Origin: Geminicoccus roseus DSM 18922
Lineage (GTDB): Bacteria > Pseudomonadota > Alphaproteobacteria > Geminicoccales > Geminicoccaceae
Direction: 5' to 3'
Length of the DNA stretch: 64,000 nucleotides
Assembly (NCBI RefSeq): GCF_000427665.1
Contig: NZ_KE386572.1
Coordinates: forward strand, 1,405,117-1,469,116
Program-made: the position numbers and the translations under genes
Notes under the pieces: model-generated
Database searches by the model: none
The model's input: the letters and a program-made list of their open reading frames with translations, nothing else
What the model was told of the DNA's origin: nothing
In this document: positions 58,260 through 64,000 of the stretch, piece after piece
Layout: each line of letters opens with the position of its first letter
How positions within the stretch are numbered: the stretch's first letter is position 1

Positions 58260-59987
58260 CGCCGGCTCCTCGTCGTGCAGGCCCAGGATCTCGGCCGGGT
58301 AGATGAACGGGCTGCCGTTCAGGATCCCGTCGCAGATCACGTCCAGGCCCGGATGGTTGCCCGGCATCAGCTGTTCCAGGCTGTCGATGCCTAGGTCGTA
58401 CATGGCCTTGGACTTGGACGGCACCAGGAACGGCAGGGGCAGCATCCGCCGGAAGAAGAAGTGGTAGGCATACATCCGCGCCCGGCGCACCGTCGCCTCG
58501 TCCAGGCGCTCCCCGAACGGCAGGCGGCCCAGGATCTCGCGGTAGTGCTCCACCGAGTGGGCGTCGGTGGTGACCCCCTTGTTGCGGATCCATGCCTCGC
58601 CGGCGACGATCACCGGGATGCCCAGCGAGGTCAGCTCCACGCCGGTCTTGGTGCCGTACACGATCGCCGAGTCGCAGAGCAGCATGGCCGCATAGGTGCT
58701 GACCTGCTCCTCCGGACCGATCACGTGGACGTTGGGCGGCAGCTCCGGGAAAGCCTTGGCGATCTCGTCGACCGCCTTCTGCCTTGCCGGCACGGTGCCG
58801 CGGATCTCGGCCGGGTGGACCCGGATCAGGAGCTGCAGCTCGGGATGCTCGCTGAACCAGCGCACCGTCTCGGTCAGCCAGGCCCCCATGTTCGGGAAGG
58901 CGTTGGCCGGGTAGTGCAGCTGGGCGTCCCAGAACACGTTGGTCAGGCAGCCGATGATCGGCTTGCTCCGGTCGATCTTGCGCTCGGCGATCAGCTTCTC
59001 GACGTCCTCGTCCGGCTTCTCGTGGAACCAGATCCAGTCGCGGGTGCCCGACCAGCGGCTCTTGAGGTAGTCGACGATCATCTGCTCCTGCCGCTCGTCG
59101 AACGGCAGGTCCTCCCAGGCCGACACCGGCTCGTCCATCAGCGTATGGTGGTAGGTGTCGTGGTGGCTGAAGATGAAGCAGTTCTTGCGGTAGGCGGCGA
59201 CCCAGTTGGCGACGTGGACGTCGTTGGCCCGGCAGGCCTCGCCCACGATACCCTGCGGCACGTAGATGCCGTGGTGGAAGGCGGCGGCGTCGATCCGGTG
59301 CTTGGCGAACAGCGCCTTCATGGCGAAGGCCGTGATCAGCGCGGCCTCGAAATAGCGGCGCAGCACCGCCTCGCCCTGGGGTTCGTTCTCCAGCGTGCCC
59401 CGGGCAAAGAAGCGCAGGGCGCCGGCCTTGGCATGGTCGCCCACCGCCATGCCGTCCAGGACGTAGCTGGGGATCTGGTCGGCCGGGATGGTCTCGGCCA
59501 GGCGGCGCGCCTCCGCCTTGGCCTGCGCGTCGCACAGGGTGCCCAGCGTGTGGTGCTCGATCGGCAGCTGGTCGAAGACCATCTCCCCGGTCTTGCGGCA
59601 ATGCCCGCACAGCCGCTCGGCCAGGCGCCGCTCGACCAAGTCCTCCGGGCCGGCAAGATTGGTCCACATCGCCTGCAGGCAGGCCGGCAGCGCCGCATCA
59701 CACAGCAGATGATGGACTTTTGCTCCCCGCAGGGCCAAGGAGACGGCCAGCACGCTCTCCAGCAGCGTCACGAGGGCGTGACCGCCGGTGTTGGTGGCGA
59801 TCAGGACCGACTTGCCCTTGGCCGACCTGCGGGTCGCCTTGTCCCAGAGCTGCCGGTCCTTCTCGATCAGGCTGGCCCAGTCGACGAGGGCGCCCTGGGC
59901 GGCCGCACGGATCGGGGCCGCCTCGGCCTTGAGGCGGCGGAACAGGCGCTGCAGCAAGGGTGAAAACTCCTGGCGCCGGGTCGGCAT
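58245..59987 (-). CDS. Capsule-synthesis (KpsC/KpsS-like) family protein
   Basis: 580 residues with the Capsule_synth (PF05159) outline: an N-terminal region with FDQLPIEHHTLGTL, a FSHHDTYHHTL stretch, then PIIGCLTNVFWDAQLHYPANAFPNMGAWL, LLIRVHPAEIRG and the nucleotide-sugar EEQVSTYAAMLLCDSAIVYGTKTGVELTSLGIPVIVAGEAWIRN. Relatives add Kdo-type linkers that tie capsule to lipid, or transfer sugars. ATG 59987 is a choice; an in-frame ATG 60023 has no better ribosome site. It faces the Wzm gene 143 bases away. Confidence 0.83.
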   Translation of the reverse strand: MPTRRQEFSPLLQRLFRRLKAEAAPIRAAAQGALVDWASLIEKDRQLWDKATRRSAKGKSVLIATNTGGHALVTLLESVLAVSLALRGAKVHHLLCDAALPACLQAMWTNLAGPEDLVERRLAERLCGHCRKTGEMVFDQLPIEHHTLGTLCDAQAKAEARRLAETIPADQIPSYVLDGMAVGDHAKAGALRFFARGTLENEPQGEAVLRRYFEAALITAFAMKALFAKHRIDAAAFHHGIYVPQGIVGEACRANDVHVANWVAAYRKNCFIFSHHDTYHHTLMDEPVSAWEDLPFDERQEQMIVDYLKSRWSGTRDWIWFHEKPDEDVEKLIAERKIDRSKPIIGCLTNVFWDAQLHYPANAFPNMGAWLTETVRWFSEHPELQLLIRVHPAEIRGTVPARQKAVDEIAKAFPELPPNVHVIGPEEQVSTYAAMLLCDSAIVYGTKTGVELTSLGIPVIVAGEAWIRNKGVTTDAHSVEHYREILGRLPFGERLDEATVRRARMYAYHFFFRRMLPLPFLVPSKSKAMYDLGIDSLEQLMPGNHPGLDVICDGILNGSPFIYPAEILGLHDEEPASAAA

Positions 59988-60130
59988 GGCGCGCGCGGGA
60001 CATTGATGTCCGCCTAGGATCATGCGATAGGCGCGCTGTCAATCGCGACCGTCCACCCCGGCCGAAATGTCCGGCGGGTGTCGTACGACCAACGCGTGCG
60101 GCTCGAGTGCTGACCGAGAGTCCCCCATCC

Positions 60131-61021
60131 ATGGCAGTCATCCCGTCGCCGCGTCACGAACCGACGCAGCCGACTCTCGTGATCGAACACAAGAGCGTGG
60201 CGGATCTCGCCACGATGTGGGCCGATCTCTGGGCCTACCGGCACCTGATCCGCTACCTGGCGGGCCGGGAGCTGAAGGGCCGCTACCGGGCGTTCACGCT
60301 GGGTCGCGCCTGGTTCCTGATCAAGCCGCTCTCCGAGATGCTGGTCTACGTCCTGATCTTCGGCGTGGTCCTCGATCTGCACCGGGGCAGCCTGCCCTAC
60401 CCGGTCCATGTCTATACCGGCCTGATCGCCTGGCTGTTCTTCGCCGGCGCCACCACAAGGGTCTCCTCGAGCTTCAACACCTATCGCGGGATGATGACCA
60501 AGGTCTATTTCCCGCGCCTGGTGCCGCCCATCGTGGCGATCACCGTCGAGTTCACCGACATGGCCGCGGCGTTCTGCTTCGGCGTCCTGTTGATGCTCGC
60601 CTACAACCTGATCCCCGGCCTGATGGGGCCGGACGACAAGGCGATACCGGGCCTGGGTCTTCTCAGCCTGCCGCTCTGGCTGCTGCTCCTGGTGATCTGG
60701 ACGGCCGGGATGGGGCTGTTCGCCGCGTCCAAGAGCGTGCGCCACCGCGACGTCGGCATGATCCTGTCCATCTTCATGCGGGTCTGGATGTACACCGCCC
60801 CGGTGATCTACCCGATCTCGTACATCCCCGAACGCTTTCTCTGGCTCTATCGCATGAACCCGATCGCCGTGATCATCGAGGGCTTCCGCGCCTCCCTCAC
60901 CGGGCAGGCGCTGCCGCCGCTGGGTGCCATCCTTTGGACCGGAGGGGCGGGCATTTGCCTGCTGGTCTACGCGGTCTACCTCTACCGCCGCACCGAACGC
61001 GACATCGTCGACCACTTCTGA
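60131..61021 (+). CDS. ABC-2 type polysaccharide export permease (Wzm/KpsM/TagG family)
   Basis: 296 residues with six membrane helices (about 57-80, 86-106, 135-160, 171-196, 205-225 and 262-285). LIRYLAGRELKGRYRAFTLGRAWFLIKPL is the conserved cytosolic N-terminal helix of Wzm-type permeases. The permease carries undecaprenyl-linked glycan across the inner membrane with the ATPase that follows immediately (stop TGA and ATG overlap by one base at 61021). ATG 60131 fits homology better than an upstream in-frame start at 59960, which would lie opposite the capsule gene. Confidence 0.9.
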   Translation: MAVIPSPRHEPTQPTLVIEHKSVADLATMWADLWAYRHLIRYLAGRELKGRYRAFTLGRAWFLIKPLSEMLVYVLIFGVVLDLHRGSLPYPVHVYTGLIAWLFFAGATTRVSSSFNTYRGMMTKVYFPRLVPPIVAITVEFTDMAAAFCFGVLLMLAYNLIPGLMGPDDKAIPGLGLLSLPLWLLLLVIWTAGMGLFAASKSVRHRDVGMILSIFMRVWMYTAPVIYPISYIPERFLWLYRMNPIAVIIEGFRASLTGQALPPLGAILWTGGAGICLLVYAVYLYRRTERDIVDHF

Positions 61022-64000
61022 TGACCCTGCCCGCCATCGAGGTGCAGAACCTCGGCAAGAGCTTCCTCCTCAACCGCGGCCGCGGCGAGGCGGAGAAGAA
61101 GACCGTCTGGGTGCTGAACGACATCTCGTTCAAGGCGGACCCGGGCGACGTGATCGGGATCATCGGCAAGAACGGTGCTGGCAAGAGCACGCTGCTCAAG
61201 ATCCTGGCGCGGATCACCGAGCCGACCCGCGGCAAGGCGATCATCCGCGGCCGGGTCGCCAGCCTGCTGGAAGTCGGCACCGGCTTCCACGAGGAGCTGT
61301 CCGGGCGCGAGAACGTGTTCATGAACGGCACGCTGCTCGGCATGATGCCGTCCGAGGTGCGCAAGCGCTTCGACGAGATCGTCGCGTTTTCCGGGGTCGA
61401 GCGCTACATCGACCAGCCGGTCAAGCACTACAGCTCGGGCATGCGCGTGCGCCTGGCCTTCTCGGTGGCGGCGCATCTGGACCCGGAGGTCATGTTCATC
61501 GACGAGGTCCTCTCGGTCGGCGACATGGAGTTCCAGGACCGCTGTCTGAAGCGGATGAACCAGCTCACCACCGAGTTCGGCCGCACCGTCCTGTTCGTCA
61601 GCCACAACATGAACGCGGTGGCGTCGCTCTGCCCGCGGGCCCTGCTGCTCAACCAGGGCAATTGCGAGGCGCTGGGCCCGACCGGCGAGATCATCAAGAA
61701 GTACCATGCCCTGGTGCATGGCAAGAAGGAGAAGGCGGCGCTGGCCGAGCGGCAGGACCGTACCGGGGCCGGCGGCGTGCGCTTTCTCGAGGTCGAGATG
61801 CAGGACGCGGCCGGGCGCAAGATCGAGTTCGCCCGCTCCGGCACCCATCTGCGCCTGGCGCTGCGCTACCGGTTCGATCCGGATACCCGCATGGGCGAGC
61901 GGATCACCGTCAACGTCGCGTTCAACAACGCCCGCGGCCAGCGCCTGTTCGCAATCCCGTCCGACCTGATCGGGCGCACCGAAGGCAACGTGCCCCGCGA
62001 GGGCTGGTGCTACGCGGACATTCCCAGGCTGGCGCTGATGCCCGGCCGCTATGAGATCGACCTGGCCTACCAGGTCGACCGGCTGACCGTGGACAAGGTG
62101 ACGGGCGCGGCCGTGGTGCCGGTGGTGGAAGGGCCGTTCTATCCTTCGGGGCGGCTGCCCAACAGCCTGTCCGGCGACCTGCTGGTCGACTACGACTGGT
62201 CGTTCGCCGAGCGGGCCCGCCCGGCGGCGGCGCCGGCCCTGGAAGAGGCTGCCCCGGAAGAGGCGGACAAGCCGGTCAAGTCTCAGCTGGTGGCCCTGGC
62301 CCAGACCGTGAACGGGCTGGAGGCAACCGCCAAGGCGTTCCTGAAGCAGCCCGCCCCGCTGGACCTGCAGGAGCACGAGCGGCTGGCCCAGGCGGCAGCC
62401 GGCCTGGCCGACCGCCTGGCGCGGCTGCAGCGCCAGATCGCCAGCGACGACGAGGTGGCCGTCCGGCTGGCGCCCCAGATCGAGGCGGCGCTGGACCGCA
62501 CGCGGCACCATGTGGCCGATGCCGAGCTGTCGGCCCTTCTGGGCGTCGCCGTGCCGGAAAGGCTCGTGGAGCGCGGCATCGCCGTGGACGATCCGCGCCT
62601 GCCCGCCGGGAACACGGTGGTCGCCACCATCGCCGAGTATGGCCGGCCGGCCCATGGCCTGGGCGCGTTCGTCCAGCATGCCGTCCAGAACTGGCAGGGA
62701 AGCGCCCAGCAGCGCCAGGCGATGGAGCTGGTGGCCCAGCGGGCGCGCGGCTTCCTGGCCCGCTGCGACGCGTTGCTGGAACAGGTCCCGGGCGATCTTG
62801 CCGCCCTGGACGTGCACGAGCAGGTCACCGCGCGGCTGGACGAAGTCGCCCATCAGGCCGAGTTCGCAGCTGCCGCCGACGCCGATGCCGGCGCCGAGGA
62901 CCTGCTGCGGGCCTGGCGCAGGCTCCGGGCGACCCAGGCCCTGCGCGCGCCCGACGAGGTGAAGGACCCGGTCGAAAAGCCGGTACGCACCCGGCTCTCC
63001 GCCCTGGCCCAGGCGATCAACGCGGTGGAGCGGGTCACCGAGGAACTGCCCCGGCAGCCGAACCCGGTCGAGCCCGAGCGCCACCGCCGGCTGAGCGCCT
63101 GGATCGACGGCTTCGCCACGCGGGTGGCAGGGCTGCGGGAGCTGGCGCCGGCCGATGACCAGGTCGCCGGGAAAGTGGCCGGTCAGCTGGAAGGAGCGCT
63201 GGAGCGGGCCCGCCGCAACCTTGGCGATGTCGAGATCGCGATGCTCCTGGGCATCCCGGTGCCGGAGGAAGCTCATGGCCGGGATTTCGCCGTGGACGAT
63301 CCGCGCATCAACGCCCGCGACACGGTCGCCGCCAGCCTCGCGGAGTTCGGCCGGCCGGTTGCGGCCCTGGACGCCTATGTGGACCATGCGCGGCGGAGCT
63401 GGCGGGGCAGCGAGGCGCAGCGCCGGGCGATGGCGATCGTCGCCAGGCGTGCCGGCGGGTTCCTGCGGCGGTCGGACGAGCTGCTGGAACGCGCCCCGGC
63501 CGATCCCGAGGCGCTGGACGTCCACGGCCAGGTGACCCGCCGGCTGAAGGACCTGTCCGACTGGGCGGGCTACCTGGCCGAGGCGCCGGCCGATGCCGGC
63601 ACCAGCGCAGAGGAGCTGTTCGCCGCCTGGCAGGCGGCCTCGGCGGTGCGCGAGCTGCATCTCTCCCAGATCTTCCCGGGCATCGAGGCGATCAGCGTCC
63701 CGATCGGTGCGATCAACCAGGAGAGCGCCCACGAGAACCAGGTCGACCTGCTCTATGTCTCGGCGATCGCCAAGGCGATCGGGGCCAGGCGCCTGTTCGA
63801 GATCGGCACCTACATGGGCCGCACCACCTGGCACCTGGCCCGGGTGGCGCCGGATGCCGAGGTCTGGACGCTGAACCTGCCGCCGGAGGCCGATCCGAGG
63901 ATCGCCCCGGTGCTGGGCTCCTATTACCGGGGGACGCCCGAGGAAGCGCGCATCCACGAGCTTTGGACCGACAGCCGCACCTTCGACCCGGGCGAGCTGG
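61021..64000 (+). CDS. Giant Wzt-type polysaccharide-export ATPase fused to duplicated domains and a methyltransferase (cut by window end)
   Basis: 993 codons without a stop to the window end. Residues 1-235 are the exporter ATPase: Walker A GKNGAGKST (49-57), signature YSSGM (137-141), Walker B Asp161/Glu162, H-loop His195. About 260-400 is a Wzt_C-like beta-sandwich, which in E. coli and Klebsiella recognises the capped glycan end. Then two homologous segments (421-640 and 659-880). From about 885 a methyltransferase fold begins, with SAM motif I LFEIGTYMG (925-933). In O9a/O8 systems a separate WbdD caps by methylation; here both roles may sit in one chain (inference). Confidence 0.9.
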   Translation, partial: MTLPAIEVQNLGKSFLLNRGRGEAEKKTVWVLNDISFKADPGDVIGIIGKNGAGKSTLLKILARITEPTRGKAIIRGRVASLLEVGTGFHEELSGRENVFMNGTLLGMMPSEVRKRFDEIVAFSGVERYIDQPVKHYSSGMRVRLAFSVAAHLDPEVMFIDEVLSVGDMEFQDRCLKRMNQLTTEFGRTVLFVSHNMNAVASLCPRALLLNQGNCEALGPTGEIIKKYHALVHGKKEKAALAERQDRTGAGGVRFLEVEMQDAAGRKIEFARSGTHLRLALRYRFDPDTRMGERITVNVAFNNARGQRLFAIPSDLIGRTEGNVPREGWCYADIPRLALMPGRYEIDLAYQVDRLTVDKVTGAAVVPVVEGPFYPSGRLPNSLSGDLLVDYDWSFAERARPAAAPALEEAAPEEADKPVKSQLVALAQTVNGLEATAKAFLKQPAPLDLQEHERLAQAAAGLADRLARLQRQIASDDEVAVRLAPQIEAALDRTRHHVADAELSALLGVAVPERLVERGIAVDDPRLPAGNTVVATIAEYGRPAHGLGAFVQHAVQNWQGSAQQRQAMELVAQRARGFLARCDALLEQVPGDLAALDVHEQVTARLDEVAHQAEFAAAADADAGAEDLLRAWRRLRATQALRAPDEVKDPVEKPVRTRLSALAQAINAVERVTEELPRQPNPVEPERHRRLSAWIDGFATRVAGLRELAPADDQVAGKVAGQLEGALERARRNLGDVEIAMLLGIPVPEEAHGRDFAVDDPRINARDTVAASLAEFGRPVAALDAYVDHARRSWRGSEAQRRAMAIVARRAGGFLRRSDELLERAPADPEALDVHGQVTRRLKDLSDWAGYLAEAPADAGTSAEELFAAWQAASAVRELHLSQIFPGIEAISVPIGAINQESAHENQVDLLYVSAIAKAIGARRLFEIGTYMGRTTWHLARVAPDAEVWTLNLPPEADPRIAPVLGSYYRGTPEEARIHELWTDSRTFDPGEL
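62281..63660 (+). repeat. Tandem duplication of a ~220-residue domain inside the Wzt-type gene
   Basis: Copy A 62281-62940, copy B 62995-63660. Matching blocks: S/TxLxALAQxxN at the start, AVDDPRL/I, AEYGRP/AEFGRP, W(Q/R)GS-x-QR, RARGFLARCDALLEQ versus RAGGFLRRSDELLER, and ALDVHEQVT/ALDVHGQVT. About 40-45% identical over the central blocks by eye. Helical, Ala/Leu/Arg-rich, no known domain recognised. Confidence 0.85.

Noticed and set aside
60982-63957. Long open frame on the minus strand opposite the Wzt-type gene (about 990 codons)
   Set aside because: Composition is the mirror of a GC-rich coding strand, with no family motifs; the plus strand has clear ABC ATPase motifs throughout.
1-64000. 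CRISPR array, insertion sequence, prophage or plasmid origin
   Set aside because: No regularly spaced repeats, transposase, integrase, terminal inverted repeats or iterons were found on reading both strands.

Overview
This window is GC-rich (about two thirds G+C by eye), densely packed and on both strands. The gene content points to an alphaproteobacterium: an sdhCDAB operon, a RibA with an N-terminal RibB-like domain, GYD and GFA family proteins, a Tat-exported carbonic anhydrase and an ABC-2/Wzt-type glycan locus. A Rhodospirillales/Geminicoccales-like lineage is plausible, but I cannot fix the genus. I saw no rRNA, complete tRNA, CRISPR array, transposase or prophage.

Layout. 1-2.0 kb: truncated homocysteine S-methyltransferase and a CobW-family metallochaperone GTPase. 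2.3-5.8 kb: sdhCDAB with a clear terminator. 5.9-11.1 kb: a GT2 glycosyltransferase, a GMC flavin oxidoreductase, and an unrecognised pair (coiled-coil membrane protein plus secreted vWA-like protein). 11.1-19.3 kb: a set of back-to-back and face-to-face operons mixing pyrimidine/pterin chemistry (RibA-like, RibD-reductase, PTPS/QueD-like), an MDR dehydrogenase, GT4, methyltransferase, YceI, CDP-alcohol phosphatidyltransferase and an LTA-synthase-like phosphotransferase; I infer a dedicated small-molecule or lipid pathway. 19.4-26.9 kb: an eight-gene operon of ribose-type ABC uptake, two PfkB kinases (one fused to a LacI-type DNA-binding domain), a BtpA/SgcQ protein, a phosphotriesterase homologue and a GATase-like protein, with two LacI-type operator-like palindromes.

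27.0-35.7 kb: a two-partner-secretion island with TpsA exoprotein, DUF928 protein, CHASE2-adenylate cyclase, TpsB/ShlB transporter and CHAT protease. 35.8-38.7 kb: carbonic anhydrase, small membrane protein, and a PRISE-type reductase divergent from an HxlR regulator. 38.8-42.6 kb: CMP-sugar synthetase, transketolase and GT4, probably the first part of a surface-glycan locus. 42.8-51.2 kb: housekeeping and accessory genes (Usp, 2OG oxygenase fused to a redoxin-like domain, DUF599, GFA, urate oxidase, GNAT, GYD, AbrB-type regulator, DUF427, LLM monooxygenase), with an AT-rich non-coding stretch at about 48.75-49.1 kb. 51.3-64 kb: the second glycan block, with HAD phosphatase, epimerase-GT2 fusion, methyltransferase, acetyltransferase, GT2, GT4, KpsC/KpsS-like protein, Wzm-type permease and a very large Wzt-type ATPase that runs off the window end.

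The most striking items are the Wzt-type ATPase carrying a carbohydrate-binding region, a tandem duplicated domain of about 220 residues and a C-terminal methyltransferase fold in one polypeptide; the LacI-HTH/PfkB kinase fusion with matching palindromes in its own operon; the pyrimidine/pterin cluster with a PTPS-like protein lacking family active-site residues; and the TPS/CHASE2/DUF928/CHAT island.
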